From positions 62,001 through 126,000 of the forward strand of contig WSUB01000043.1 in assembly GCA_019633425.1 (NCBI GenBank): DNA of 64,000 nucleotides. Direction: 5' to 3'. A program made the translations under genes and the position numbers. Positions 44,094 through 56,735 of the stretch are shown in pieces. Below the pieces are notes generated by a model. It worked only from the letters and a program-made list of their open reading frames with translations, had not been told where the DNA came from and made no database searches. The stretch is from Tulasnella sp. 424 (Eukaryota > Basidiomycota > Agaricomycetes > Cantharellales > Tulasnellaceae). Positions within the stretch are counted from its first letter, which is position 1; the number at the start of each line of letters is the position of its first letter.

Positions 44094-46660
44094 ATGTCTC
44101 TGGGGGTCAACCTCTCATCGCTTGACTTACGAGTCGCGTACGAAGCTGTTCAATCAGGCGATCCAGATACCGAGTGGGCTGTTTTCACATATGACAAGGG
44201 AACGAATGACTTGAAAGTCCAGGCGAGAGGCGCAGGAGGGCTAGAAGAGCTCTCAGAGGAGTTCTCGGATGGAAGGTGAGCTCTGCATGCTGAGTTTTGT
44301 GCTTTCTCTCATATTGTTGGAATCTCGACCAACAGGATTCAATACGCCTTCGTTCGAGTAAAAGATCCAAATGTAAGACTAGCTGCGTTGCGCAAGACCC
44401 CCAAAAACAACTGACTCGTATTGTGGAAATAGACGGAGCTCGACAAGTTCGTTCAAATCAACTGGTGCGGAGATGGTGTGCCGGAGGCGAAGAAGGGTCT
44501 CTTCCGTATGTTCTTGTCCGCTGCTTTCATTAACCTTTGCCGATGAGGTTTAAATCCGTCTTCACTCTTCAGATACCCACTCTAGCTCAGTAGCTGGCTT
44601 CCTCAAAGGGACCCACGTCGTCATCAGCGCGAGAAACGAGGTTCGTCATTGCAGGAATGTGCCGGCTTGACCGAAAAAGGAATAATTAACCCTGGACGTG
44701 GCCAGGCTGATGTCGCACCCGATGTCATCCTCAAACGCGTTGCCGACTCCTCGGGCTCAAAATACAGCGTCCACCGAGAACCTCCAAAGAAACCAGAGCC
44801 GATCGCAGCAGTTGGCTCTAGCTACAGGCCGATCGGGACCCCTAATATCGCCGCGATGAGAGCCGGAGCGCCAAAGGACGTCATAGGCAAAGTCGTAAGT
44901 AATTTCGGCATAACCTCATGCCGCACAGTGCTAAGCTCGGCGCTGAGGTCAATAGGGAACTGCGTACACTCCGGCAAGGTCAGAGCTTACGAATATTCGT
45001 GCTCCTCCTCAACAGCCTCCCCCGCCCACGGCGAATCGGCCAGTCCCAACAGCAGCTCCTAGATTTACACCTCAGCCTGTGGCAGCAACTCCACCTCCAC
45101 CTCCTGTGGCATCTCGACCAGTTCCAGTCAGTGTCCTCGCTTCCAAATTCGACGATGCCGCTAACTTCCTCCATATTCAGGCCGCCACTACCGCTCCGGC
45201 GGCTTCGGCTGCACCTTCCAAGCCCGCCGAAGAGGATCGCATTGGCCCGGTTGTGAGTCAACGTGTTGTTTGCTGGTTGCTGCAAGCTTGTTTACTTCTT
45301 TTCGGACATACGCTTAGGGCACGGCATACACTCCAATCAACTTGGGTCCTCCAAAGAAGCTTGTCAATCCCTTCGCACAGCGTGAAGCGGAACAAGTCAC
45401 AACTCAGAAACCTTCTGGCTCGGTTGGAGGGACTCCGAAGAAGTTGACTTGGACTGAACGGCAAGCGTTGGCCAAAAAACAGAGAGAAGAGGAAGAGGCT
45501 GTTTCGAGAGCTGCTATGGCTGGTGCTGCCGCGGCAGTTTCAGGCGTTGGTGCTGGAGTCGTGGTTGGGAGTAAGCTGGAAGAAGAGGCTCCAGCTCCCG
45601 AGCCTGTCGCTGCTGCAGGTATCCCACCACCGCCGCCACCGCCGCCACCACCTCCAGCGTTTACACCGGCACTAGTAGCGGCAGAGGCTGCGGCACCTCC
45701 ACCTCCGCCGCCTCCTCCACCTCCGCCACCACCTCCAGTCGCTGCTGCCGCGCCTGAGCCCGAACCCGAGCCTGAGGTGCCCATTCAGCAGGTGCGAAAT
45801 GGTGCTTCATTTTGTCACACGTGACAACACCTCATTCCTTCATTTTCCAGATCGCCAAACTTAGCGTCCAGGAACCGGCTGATGCCGCCGAAGGTGCTCG
45901 TGCTTTGGTGTTGTTCGACTACGAAGCCGCCGAGGACAACGAAATCAATTTGATGGAGGGACAGATTATTACGCACGTTGAGCAATTGGATGAAGGTAAA
46001 AGCTTTGAGAGTTTGGTGACGATGAAAGGTCTACTGACTCTGATGGTCTTTGTGTTTCCCTCTGAACTTGAATAGGTTGGTGGCAAGGTATCGGACCGGA
46101 TGGGAAGGAGGGCTTGTTCCCTGCGAACTATGTCGAGCTTATTGCTGGTCAACCTGCGCCCGAGCATGAGCCCGAGCCTGAACCTGAACCTGAGCCTGAG
46201 CCTGAGCCCGAGGTTGCTCCACCCCCACCACCTCCGCCACCTCCGCCGCCGCCTCCACCACCACCTCCCGCACCTGAGCCAGCTGCCGCAGCCCCACCAC
46301 CACCACCACCTCCGCCACCTCCACCCCCTCCGCCTCCAGCAGCTGTTGCAAACGAAGGTGTCGTTGCGTTGGCTCTTTACGAGTGAGTAAACTGGTACCA
46401 TGAACGTTCAATCGGTGATTAAATCTGACCTCGTTCCGCATTAGCTACGAAGCCGGAGAAGACAATGAAATTTCGTTCAAGGAAGGTGAAAAGATCGTTG
46501 AGATTGATACTACTGTCAGTGATGATTGGTGGGAGGGAACCATTCAGGGTACGGGGTCGAGAGGATTGTTCCCTGGTGAGTGTGTACGGTTGGGGGTCGT
46601 GAGGGAACCTTGACTGACAGGGCTTTTCGAACAGCGAACTACGTGGAGATCCAGTCGTAA
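44094..46660 (+). CDS. ABP1: Actin-binding protein Abp1 (ADF-H domain, polyproline linker, two SH3 domains)
   Basis: The first exons (44094-44275, 44336-44372, 44433-44505, 44573-44640) encode an ADF-homology domain: [47 protein letters not shown] and [17 protein letters not shown]. The linker has [15 protein letters not shown] and basic helices, then proline runs. The first SH3 domain ([19 protein letters not shown]...[22 protein letters not shown]) and the second ([19 protein letters not shown]...[23 protein letters not shown]) are separated by an EPEPEP run and two polyproline stretches. Abp1 binds F-actin at endocytic patches, activates Arp2/3 and recruits partners through SH3 domains. 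Two SH3 domains rather than one is the arrangement seen in several fungi but not budding yeast. Frame closes at TAA 46658-46660. Some middle exon borders are approximate. Confidence in identity is high. Confidence 0.92.
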
Positions 46661-46757
46661 TCGTGCTCTCGGGATCTTGAAAATAGAGTCTGTAAATGTG
46701 AAAAGTCGTTGTCTAGGGACTACAATATGAACACTACGTGATATGCTGGACAAAGCG

Positions 46758-47387
46758 TTAGGAAGAAGGCTTCGGGTCGTTCATGGGTTCACCATCGTCC
46801 TTGTGCCTTGGCCATTTCGGCTTCCCATCCTGAATCTCGCAAACACGCTGTTCGTAAAATATGTGGCACCTGGATGAAAACGTTCAAGTCTCGCCCTCGC
46901 GCTATCTCTTGGGCAAAACGTACGTTGGTTGCCAGAGGGCTGCTTCTGCCTGAGAAGGGAACTTGATGAGAGTAGGAAAGAGCATGCACATCTTCCTCCC
47001 TTCGTCCATTATTGGAGAGTGACAGAATCGACAGGTGAGCTTGCTCGGGGGATCAGGTCGAGTTTCAGAGGGAGTCTGGGTGTCGGATTTGTAGAACTCT
47101 AGGTGGTCTTGAGCACCAGGCTGGAATTGGACGTCAGATTTGTTGACAATGGCGGCCCATTGGAATGGTGCTCCTTTTGACGTTGATGTGCTTAGGCCAG
47201 ACGCGTCGTGAGATTGTGCTTGTTGTCGCTTACCGTGGAGCTTCTGGCAGTCCTTGCAGTGGCAATACTTGGCGTCCAACGGTTTCTCTACAGCGATATC
47301 GTACTGGACACCACCGCAATGACAAGAAGCTGTATATATCGAGCTAAAATCCTTGGAATGATCAGCGTAAGGTGTTTCCGAAGCCAT
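46758..47387 (-). CDS. GFA/CENP-V-type zinc-binding protein (Mss4-like fold)
   Basis: Three exons join in frame: from 47387 to about 47235, then to about 46920, then to the stop at 46758. The N-terminal part has ASCHCGGVQYDI and KYCHCKDCQKLHG, the C-x-C...C-x-x-C zinc pattern of the glutathione-dependent formaldehyde-activating family. This continues with GAPFQWAAIVNKSDV and a second pair, CRFCHSPIMDEGRKMCMLFPT. The ending CHIFYEQRVCEIQDGKPKW is the family's usual C-terminus (cHify..R...i.DG.pKw). Real substrates are mostly unknown; many members are not formaldehyde enzymes, so only the fold is claimed. The gene is convergent with Abp1 with about 100 bases between stops. Confidence 0.85.
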
Positions 47388-47649
47388 CTTGCGATGTGGG
47401 GTTTGAAGAGGGACGAGCTGTGGGAGAAGATGACGTCGTTTGTTGTGATTTGCTCGAAGAGTTGGAGTTGATCGCCAAGTGTGGTCTGTATTTGAATGAA
47501 ATTGGTTCTCACTGCGTCATTCCCGTCCCTCTGCGTCATAGGGTTACAACACATTGTCCACTGGAGATGCCTCTTATAGTCCACCTGTTGTCATCTCCCA
47601 ACGCTCAATCCACTCCCCTTTGCGTCTCGCACTCCCAGTCCAGGTCACG
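47388..47649. promoter_or_regulatory. Divergent promoter region GFA protein / SMP-C2 protein
   Basis: Only 262 bases separate the two outward-facing ATGs, so the promoters must overlap or be shared. Confidence 0.5.
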
Positions 47650-50600
47650 ATGTCGACCACCTTGAACACACAGTTCGGTGATCCTTACAAGTCAGTGTTC
47701 GATCCATCAGTAGCTTAGAGCTTGAATCTGACCACCTGCTGTTGACAGCGAGAGGAACAAAGTCCCCAACATCGCAAAGTTTGAGGCTGACCGTCAAGCC
47801 AATAAACCTCCCGCCGACGCCCAGAAACCCGGAGAAGATGTGCCCGCCACCGGCAAGGAGGAGAAAGATGCCATCATGAAGCGCTCGCAAGGGAAGCAAA
47901 CAAAGCCGACCGATGAAGTCGAACAGCAGAGGAAGAAAGGCCCGAGGATGGTCAAGGATCCAGTTACTGGACAGATGTCCCTCGTCAAGGATGCCAAGCT
48001 AGAAGGTCAGCAGCATGGCATCAACACCCTTGTTTGAAAAGAAAGGACTGACGTCATACTATCCGATGTTTCAGACTATCAGGCCGGCAAGTTGAGCCAT
48101 CTCGACCCCAACGACCCCGGAGCTGGCCCTGCCACAATGGCCGCTGGGACCAGCGCCGTCTCTGCCGACAAACCTGCACCGAATCCCGCTCATCCAGGAA
48201 ATGTTTTGATCCACACCTTCCCTGCGCCTGCCGATGTGTCTCTAGCACCGTTTATGGCCCAATTGGATCGTCTTATGGTGAGTTGCCCCTTCCGCCGTTC
48301 GGGATAATCGTACTCATGATATCCTCCATTCTTCCTCCCCTCGCAGTACGCCATCATCGGCGGCTCTGTCCTACTTTGGTTCTTCACCGCAATTGGTCAC
48401 GGATGGAAGCATTTCTTCTGGAACAGTTTCTACATCTCAGCCTTTGCCGGCGTCGCTACAACTCTCGCAAGTCTTGCTCAACGAGGTGTCGAAAAGGAAG
48501 TGGAACGCGTCCGTGCTGATATGCACCGTCAGCGTGGTCAGAAATTCAGTCCTCCTACACCCGGTATGTTTTTATTGGAAGTGGACCATAAGGACCGTGG
48601 GCGGGGCTGACTGCAAAATGCTCTGCAGAATCCGTCGAATGGCTCAACGCTTTCCTCCAGACCGTCTGGGGTCTCATCAACCCTGACATGTTTATCCCCG
48701 TCGCCGACACCATTGAAGACGTAATGCAGCAGTCTCTTCCGGGGTTCATCGACGCTGTCCGCATTTCCGACATTGGTCAGGGAATCAACCCGCTCCGCAT
48801 CGTTTCCATGCGCGCTTTGCCCGACAAACCTGCCGACAAGGAATACCCTCGTGATGAATGGATTAATCAGGGTATGCCTCCGGATACAAACGTCCAATCG
48901 GATCAAGTCAGCAAGAAGACTGAGGAACGGGAGTTGAAAGGAGGAGATGAGGGGCCAGATATGGATCAATCGGGCGACTATGTGGTATGTTTGATGAAGA
49001 ACCCCTTTGACATGAAGGGCCGCTAACCATCGAACCTATATCAGAACTACGAAGTGGCCGTTTCCTACCAAGCTTTGCCTGGACAAGGCAAGAGGCTGCG
49101 GTCAAAGAACATCCAGTGCGTCGTGCCTGGTTTCATTCGTTTTTGGCTGTACCTGACATGATGGCCCCGTTAAGTCTCCTGCTTGAGTTCTTCCTTGGCG
49201 CGTTCGATTGGCTGCACATTCCCGTCCCGATTTGGGTCCAAGTTGAAGGAATTGCTGCGACTGTTCGTCTTCGCATCCAGTTCATCCCCGAACCTCCGTT
49301 CGTCCGCAACGTGAGTTATTTTACCCCTAGCACAAATTTGGGTCTTATTGACGGCTTTACCTCTCACTCAGCTCACATTTACACTGATGGGAGTTCCCGC
49401 CGTCGAAGTCTCTGTCGTCCCACTCACCACCCGGCTCCCTAACTTGCTCGACTTGCCATTCATCAGCAAATTCGTCAAGATGGCTATCGCAGCTGGAACT
49501 TCTACTTTAGTCGCACCAAAGAGCATGACGTTGAACATCCAGGAGATGCTTAGCAGTGCTGTTATTGGCGATACTCAAGCTCTGGGTGTGTTCGTCCTCA
49601 CAATTCATCATGCCGAGGCTCTCAGTGCGCAAGATCGGAACGGGAAGAGCGATCCTTATATCGTTTTGGCATACGCCAAGGTTCGCGCGATTGTACTGGC
49701 TTGTCGACGAATGATGAACTGATCCCCGGTTCCGCGTTCTCTTGTAGTTCGGGAAACCGTTGTACTCGACAAGAATCGTTTTGGGTGACTTAAACCCAGT
49801 GTTTGAAGAGACGGCCATGATGCTTGTAACGAGGAACGAAGTTCAGGCTGAGGAAGATTTGAGCGCCATGCTTTGGGATTCTGATAAGAGGACTGCCGAG
49901 TGAGTGTCTCTTCGGTCCTTTGTGCGTCGTGCAGCGGTTGATTTACTCTTCCAACCTCCAGTGATTTGATTGGTCGTGTTCAAATTCCAGTCAAGAAACT
50001 CATGGCTGAACCCAATGTTATGCACGAACGCGTCGATCCGCTCATGGGCTTTGAAGATGCTAATAAGATGGACGGAAAACTTCAGTAAGTTCCTGCTCCT
50101 ACGTGGTCAATGTTATCGCTACTGACCAGATGTGTGTACAGTTGGAGTATTGGTTACTTCGAGAAGGCTCCTCTCAATAAAGATCTTGAGCGACCTCTCC
50201 CACCACCCAAAGATAATCAAGGGAACGTCGAAGCCGAGCCGAAGCCCACTCGTACCGCGCCGGAGATGGAGATGCGTCCAGGAGACAAGGCGCCCAATCC
50301 AGCTTCCCATGATTTACCACCGCCGCCTCCCGATGTTCAGCGAACCCCACCGGATCCCAAGTGGCCCTCGGGTATCTTGTCTGTCGTCATTCATCAAATC
50401 AACAACCTCGAGCGCCAGAATCTCAAGGGAACTACCGGAGAGGACCGAGAGGGGCAAGCCGGTCAGGACACGGACGAGCCTAGTGAGCAAGGAGGTAACC
50501 TCCCGAGCGCGTATTGCGAGATTGTTGTCAACGACGATTTGGTTTACAAGACGTAAGCGAGAGATTTTAAGACCCTTTATAACGAAGCAGAACACTGATC

Positions 50601-51959
50601 TGTCTTGTCTCCCTTGGTTAGTCGAGTGAAGCAGTACTCGTCTATGCCTTTCTTCGAGGCTGGCACCGAGGTGTTCGTTCGGAACTGGAATACCGCCGTT
50701 GTTCGGGTTGTCGTCCGAGATTCCAGGCAAGTTCGAGATCGTAAGAGACGATCATGCACCATGACTAACGCCTATGGCGGGTTTGGATGATAGGTTGCGC
50801 GAGCGTGATCCAATCCTTGGGATCGTCAACTTGCCATTGGCCCAGATTCTTCAGGACGGCTCGGAAATCACTCGTCTCTATTCGATCCAAGAAGGCGTTG
50901 GCTTCGGGTATGTGATCTTGTGGCCGACCTCTTGGCGAGCCTGACTAACCAGGATTCCTCAACCGCAGTCGGGCGAATATTTCCCTTTTGTTTAGGAGCG
51001 TCAAACTCGAGCTTCCCCGACCTGCTCTAGGATGGGATACCGCTACTGTTGAAGTCAGCAAACCTCTCACCCTCAACATTCATGACAAATCAAAGGCTGG
51101 CTGGCTCTCCAAGGCTACCAACGTCGTTGTCTCCACCACCGACTCCACCGATCATCTTTCCAAGGCGGCCATTGATTCGGCGTCTGGTAGCCTCAGCTGG
51201 GAATTCGACCAAGTTCGACTCCCGGTGTACACTCGCTATGCAAGCTCGGTCTATTTCGAATTTGGCAGCGGTGGGCTATTGAATCGGAAGCCTGACGCCA
51301 TTGCGGTACTTTGGTTGAAGGATATGGTCGATGATGAAGAGACGACGGTTGAGGTCCCCGTTGTTGTCGGGAAGGATTTGAGGCAACTTCGTCAGAATGT
51401 TCTCAACGACTTTGCGAAGAAGACGCATGAGTATGAGGTCATTGGGACGTTGAAGGTTCAGATCCGCGTGGATGCTGGGCTTGATATGGTGAGCGGCATC
51501 CAGGGGTGGCTAGACACTTGTCGCTGACAGATTGTTTCCTCGTAGGATCATGAGAAGAATGCCAAGTCGCAAGCTCGTAGACACGCATTCGAGGCATAGT
51601 AAGTGCGACCGTTGATGCTATTCATCACTATCACTTATCCTGCTGCATCTCAGCGACCATATTGAAGGCGAAGCTCAGGTGGCTGAGAAGCTATCTCATG
51701 CTGATGACGACGGCGTCATTGACAAACAAGAGCGCAAAGATATCAAGGCTGCGCAGTCGCGTCAGTTGGAGAATCGCCAGAGAGGCATTTCTGGATACAA
51801 GCCTTATCGCACCATGAAGTGGATCAAGCAAGGCATTAAGAGCAGGATCCATCCCGAAAAGCCTGCCAAGAGAGAACGTAAGTAACCACACACTGTGAAC
51901 CGCGAATAGGCTGCTGAAAGGGAATGTATTATTTAGCCACCGTCAACACTGAGGCCTAA
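47650..51959 (+). CDS. SMP- and C2-domain membrane-tethering protein (tricalbin / Mug190 type)
   Basis: About 15 exons starting 47650-47690, 47749-48005, 48075-48277, 48347-48563 and 48629-48984, ending at TAA 51957-51959. After a basic N-terminus (about 190 residues) comes a pair of hydrophobic segments (YAIIGGSVLLWFFTAIG and FYISAFAGVATTLASLA), a hairpin as in tricalbins. The SMP lipid-transfer domain follows (ESVEWLNAFLQTVWGLINPD through LTFTLMGVPAVEVSVVPL). A first C2 domain begins GVFVLTIHHAEALSAQDRNG with SDPYIVL, and a second begins GILSVVIHQINNLERQNL with an acidic insert. Tricalbins bridge endoplasmic reticulum and plasma membrane and move lipids. The Ca-binding aspartates of the first C2 are partly visible. 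The C-terminal part (ADDDGVIDKQE) looks faintly EF-hand-like. Domain count and length suit fungal Mug190-like proteins more than yeast Tcb1-3. Confidence 0.82.
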
Positions 51960-52119
51960 GTCACACCAGCCACAATGCATGTCGAACTATATAAAAATAT
52001 CGGAATGAACGATTATGCTAGCTTTAGCTACCTTCTCTTGTATCAATAGTTTCCTGTCCGCCTCTTGTCAGCATTTGAATCATACGATCATTCTAATGCC
52101 AGCTAATCTGCGGGAGAGT
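51960..52119. other. Short convergent spacer
   Basis: 160 bases between the stops of the SMP/C2 gene and MTG1. No other content seen. Confidence 0.5.
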
Positions 52120-53638
52120 TCATCGACGTGGTTCTGCACGTTTTCGTTGACGCCTTTCCTCTCGTACTCTTCGCTTCTCGGCCTTCTCTATCTGTCGCTC
52201 CCTTGTGACGCTGATTCCGAACCCTCTGGTGTTCTCGCCAGTCTCCAGCACCTCGGTTACAAAACGGTTCACTTCACGCTCCATCCTCTCTTGGAGCGAA
52301 CCATCTTGAAGCACTTCTTGTCTGTTTTCGTCGACGACATATTCAGTGGGACCTTCTGCGTCGACGTCCTCTGGGGATCGCGGTTTCCGTTCTCTGAAGT
52401 CGAAATCGAACCCCCAGCCATGCGTCATGGGTGCTTTCGTGGCCCCACCCTCTCGCCACCACTTTAGGAACCATTTTGCTGTACGCTTGATGTCGGGTTC
52501 ACCTCCTCTGAGACGGGCATTGAGGCGGTGCGAGAGGATGTCGAGGAGTTCTTCGATTGAATCGGTAGGGGCTTCGGGAATGGAGGTTGGATAGAGCGAA
52601 AGGTAGGCAGGTTCTAGATATGGATAGTAAGGTCCGTTAGTTTCGGCTTGAGAGACTGGAGAAATGGAGAGCGCACTGGAAGGGTTAAGGCGGTTGAGTT
52701 TGTAATGTAAATAAGCGGAGAGAGCTTCGTCATCGTATAAGCTATCTTTCATGCCGGCTAAGATAACGAGCGGTATTAGAGTTTGGCGTGATGAATAGGA
52801 TTAGGCTACGAACCAATGAGTGCAAGCTTGAAGGCGCGTTCACGCCCTTCGTTGCCCCGCCCGAGGAAGGGCACCATCACACCTGGTGAGTCTACCGCAT
52901 ATATTGGGGGATCATGGCACAGCTTCAGCCGCTCGGATGTCTTCTGGGTCAGCCCTGGCAGTGCAGAAGTCCGCATGGCTTTGGTGGCTAAAATGAAGCA
53001 AATGTGTTAGTGTGTGTGTTCTGCGTCGATGCGCTTCCCATTTACCGTTGTTCGTTCCAGCCCAACGCAAGGAGTTCAGTAATGTAGACTTGCCCATATT
53101 GGGCATTCCGACGACGAGCACGTTCAATGCTGGTGCAATTTCGGCGTTCTCTTTCGCTATCGCTGTTCAAGTTGAAATCGGTCAGTCGAATAAAGCCAAA
53201 CGAATAACATCGAATAACCGACAGACAAGAGTCGACTGGAGGTCGTGAATGTCCTTGGGAGATCCATTCGAGTTGAAATGAGTTCGATGCTCAAAGTGCT
53301 TTGAGAGCGCATTCCGAAGGGCCTGTGAGACGAAAAATCAGCCAACCCAGTCTTCCAAGACCTGCTCGAATCAAACGCACCTCTTCACCACCGTCGATCA
53401 AGTCCCTTTTAGAATAAACTACAATTCTTTCGCAGACACCTCCGCCCGAAGCTTCCCTTCCTTTCTTCCATTTTTGCAATGCAGACTCCAAGGTTGGATT
53501 GATTGAGGTGAGGGGCAAGCGAACGTCCCGTACTTCAAGAACCACATGGGTCTGAGCGAGTAAAGCTGGCAATTTCCTTGTAAAAGTGGCCATATGACCT
53601 GGAAACCATGATGCTGCAGATGGGAGTAGGTGCGACAT
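52120..53638 (-). CDS. MTG1: Mitochondrial ribosome-associated GTPase Mtg1
   Basis: Starts at ATG 53638 with SHLLPSAASWFPGHMATFTRK, the WFPGHM signature of the YlqF/Mtg1 family, and ends at TGA 52122-52120. The GTPase motifs come in circularly permuted order, as the family requires: G4 as YSKRDL first, then G1 as GMPNMGKSTLLN, then G3 as DSPGV. Introns separate these blocks. Bacterial YlqF and yeast Mtg1 act late in large-subunit ribosome assembly; Mtg1 works in mitochondria at the inner membrane. The C-terminal extension of about 150 residues beyond the usual helical domain is rich in Arg and Glu (REERRQRKRAEP), longer than in yeast. The N-terminus has no strong presequence, but an upstream exon could encode one. 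Confidence 0.88.
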
Positions 53639-53849
53639 TTGAGCTTCGGCGTCAGCGTGCCAGAACTTTTGACGCTATTTCGAGATTGAGTAGAATTTCC
53701 CACGGTTGCCACGTCCCCCGAATATTCCTGTCCGGCCTGACGACACGCTCAAAAGCCCAAACCATCCTTCCAATCCGCAGCTCACTAACAAACCCCGCCC
53801 AACCCGCCACGCTCTCTTTCCCCCCAGCGTGGACTTTGCTCCTTCAAAA
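53639..53849. promoter_or_regulatory. Divergent promoter region MTG1 / STT3
   Basis: 211 bases between outward-facing ATGs. No clear TATA element; short CT-rich leader before STT3 (CTCTTTCCCCCC), as in many fungal housekeeping genes. Confidence 0.5.
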
Positions 53850-56735
53850 ATGGCGACGCCAAAGCTCGCCTATCAACTCCCTTCCTTGTCATCCGCTGCT
53901 GTCGAAAACACAGCCTCGCTATTTCGTATAATCGCGCTTTCACTCATCTCAGCCACTGCTATTGCGTCTCGACTATTCGCTGTCATTACATATGAGAGTG
54001 TGATCCATGAATTGTAGGTTCCTCGTGTCATCTGCGCAAACGACACCCCACTTACCCGCTAATGTCTACAGCGACCCCTGGTTTAACTAGTGAGCGTAGA
54101 CTGTCAAGCATGCCGTACTCTTCTAACGTCGTTGAAATACTTTAGCCGGGCAACGAAGCTTTTGGCATCGAAAGGTTTCTATGTAAGCATTGCGGGTTGC
54201 CTGCTGGCATCAAGTTGCTCATCTGCGATCTACAGGAATTCTGGAATTGGTTCGACCCCACAGCATGGTACCCACTCGGACGCGTTGTCGGCGGTACTAT
54301 CTATCCAGGCTTGATGGCCACGAGCGGCGTCATCTACAATATACTGCGAGCTGTCAATCTTCCAGTCGATATTAGAAACATTTGTGTCCTGTTGGCGCCG
54401 GGCTTCAGTGCCCTAACCGCCTGGGCCACGTACATGTGAGTGGCATCGTTGAACCCTCACAGGCATTTGAATCTTACAGAATACTTCTCTCCAGGTTCAC
54501 TTGCGAGATGAAGGACAAGTCCGCTGGTCTCCTTGCTGCTAGCTTTATTGCTATCGCACCCGGCTACATCTCACGTTCGGTCGCTGGATCCTACGACAAT
54601 GAAGCTATCGCCATCTTCCTCCTTATGTTCACGTTCTATCTGTGGATTAAAGCCATGAAGGAAGGCAGCGCCTTCTTTGGTACCTTGGCTGGTCTTTTCT
54701 ACTTTTACATGGTCGCCGCTTGGGGTACGGTTCCCGTTCAGTGCTCTCTTCCCTCGACTGACATCTTCGCTAATTTCAGGTGGCTATGCGTTTATCACCA
54801 ATATGATCCCACTTCACGTCTTTGTCCTCATTCTCATGGGCCGTTTCAACTACCGAATGTATGTAGGATACTGCTCGTGGTACGCAATCGGTACCCTTGC
54901 TAGCATGCAAGTGCCCTTTGTTGGCTTCCAACCCGTCAAGACAAGCGAACACATGGCCGCGCTCGGTGAGGATGCCAGTGTGTGATGACTAGTAATAGTA
55001 ACTGAACCGTCTCATCCTTAGGTATTTTCGGTCTTCTTCAGCTGGTCGCCTTCGCCGAACTGGTCCGCTCACACGTCGCATCTCGACAATTCCAAGTCCT
55101 CTTACGGACGGCCGTGGGCCTGCTTGCGGTCATTGGCGTTGGGATTGGCGTTTTGATGACAGCAAAGGGTTGGATCGCCCCCTGGACTGGCAGATTCTAT
55201 TCGCTGTGGGATACGGAATACGCCAAGAAGTGAGGTTTGAATATAGAGAACTTGAACTCCGTCGCTGACATTTCTTGTTACAGGTACATTCCCATCATTG
55301 CCTCGGTCAGCGAGCACCAACCTACTGCTTGGCCATCCTTCTTCATGGACCTCCACGTTCTCATGTTCCTCTTCCCCGTCGGTGTCTTCCTCCTGTTCAA
55401 AGAGATGAGGGATGAGCACGTCTTTGTCGTCATCTACGCCGTCGTCGGCAGCTACTTCGCAGGTGTCATGGTCCGTTTGATGTTGACCCTCACTCCCGTG
55501 GTGTGCGTCGCCGCCGCTATTGCCCTCTCAACGCTTTTGGACACATATATCGACCCCGTCGAACCCGTCGAGGAAGGAGATGCTGCCACAGGGTCGTCGA
55601 GCAACACTGCCAGTGATGCGGCTGGTAACGCCGGCAAGAAGGCTGGAAAGAAGGCGGTTGATGCGCCAACAAGCTCCACCACCTCTCAATCTACCGGAAC
55701 TGCCACTGCCAAGAAGTCAGGAATTTTCGGCTTGGACACGCGCATCCTTACGGTCGCCAACGTCGTTCTCCTCCTTTCTTTCTTCGTGCACCACTGCACT
55801 TGGGTCACCTCCAACGCCTACTCATCTCCATCCGTTATCTTGTCTAGCAAGAACCGAGATGGATCCTTGCACATTATTGACGACTTCCGAGAGGCATACT
55901 ACTGGCTCAGACAAAATACGGCCCCAGACAGCGTCATTTGCAGCTGGTGGGATTACGGTTATCAGATTGCTGGGATGGCGGACCGGCCAACACTGGTAGA
56001 CAACAACACCTGGAACAATAGTGAGTTTGATTGCGTGCATACATACTTAGCGTCGAGACTGACCTGAATGGTATCCTAGCCCATATCGCTACTGTTGGCA
56101 AGATCATGGGCTCCCCCGAGGAGAAGGCTTACCCCATCCTCCGAAAGCACGACGTGGAATACGTCCTTGTCATTTTCGGTGGATTGCTCGCTTACTCTGG
56201 GGATGATATCAACAAGTTCCTCTGGATGATCCGAATCGCACAAGGCATTTGGCCAGACGAGATCCAGGAGAAGAACTACTTCACGGCCCGAGGGGAGTAT
56301 AAATTGGACCATGACGCAACACCAGCCATGAGGGAGAGTGTCATGTATAAGGCCAGCTACTATCGGTGAGTAAATCTCAGTACCACCTTTCCGGCCCCTG
56401 CTTACACCTGAATATAGGTTCGCCGAGATGTTCCAAGGACACGCCGTTACAGATCGCGCACGCGGCCAAACCCTACCATCTGTTGGGCCGACTCTTGATT
56501 ATCTAGGTTAGAAGGCTTTCGCTCTGAGACCATACATGCATCTGAACTGACGTCTTCGGGCATAGACGAAGCATTTACCTCGGAGAACTGGATCGTTCGT
56601 ATCTATCAGGTCAAGAAAGACGACATCTTAGGACGTGATCATAAGAGCGCCAATGCGTTCATGGACGGCAAGAAGCGGAAACGACTACGCCCCACATCGC
56701 ATCGGAAGCCGTTACCGAAGAAGAGCAACGAGTAA
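53850..56735 (+). CDS. STT3: Oligosaccharyltransferase catalytic subunit Stt3
   Basis: Exons include 53850-54013, an 18-base exon 54072-54089 and 54146-54182, and continue to TAA 56733-56735. Stt3 is the endoplasmic-reticulum membrane enzyme that transfers the lipid-linked glycan to Asn in N-X-S/T sites. The tiny exon encodes the catalytic FDPWFNY (metal-binding D-x-x motif). [16 protein letters not shown], the second diagnostic block, follows directly, then multiple membrane segments. The lumenal motif WWDYG is in [20 protein letters not shown], and the DK-type motif in [12 protein letters not shown]. An Ala/Ser/Lys-rich insert (about residues 440-485) in the last cytosolic loop is low-complexity and lineage-specific. 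The C-terminus is basic ([13 protein letters not shown]). Length about 750 residues, as expected for Stt3. Confidence 0.95.
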
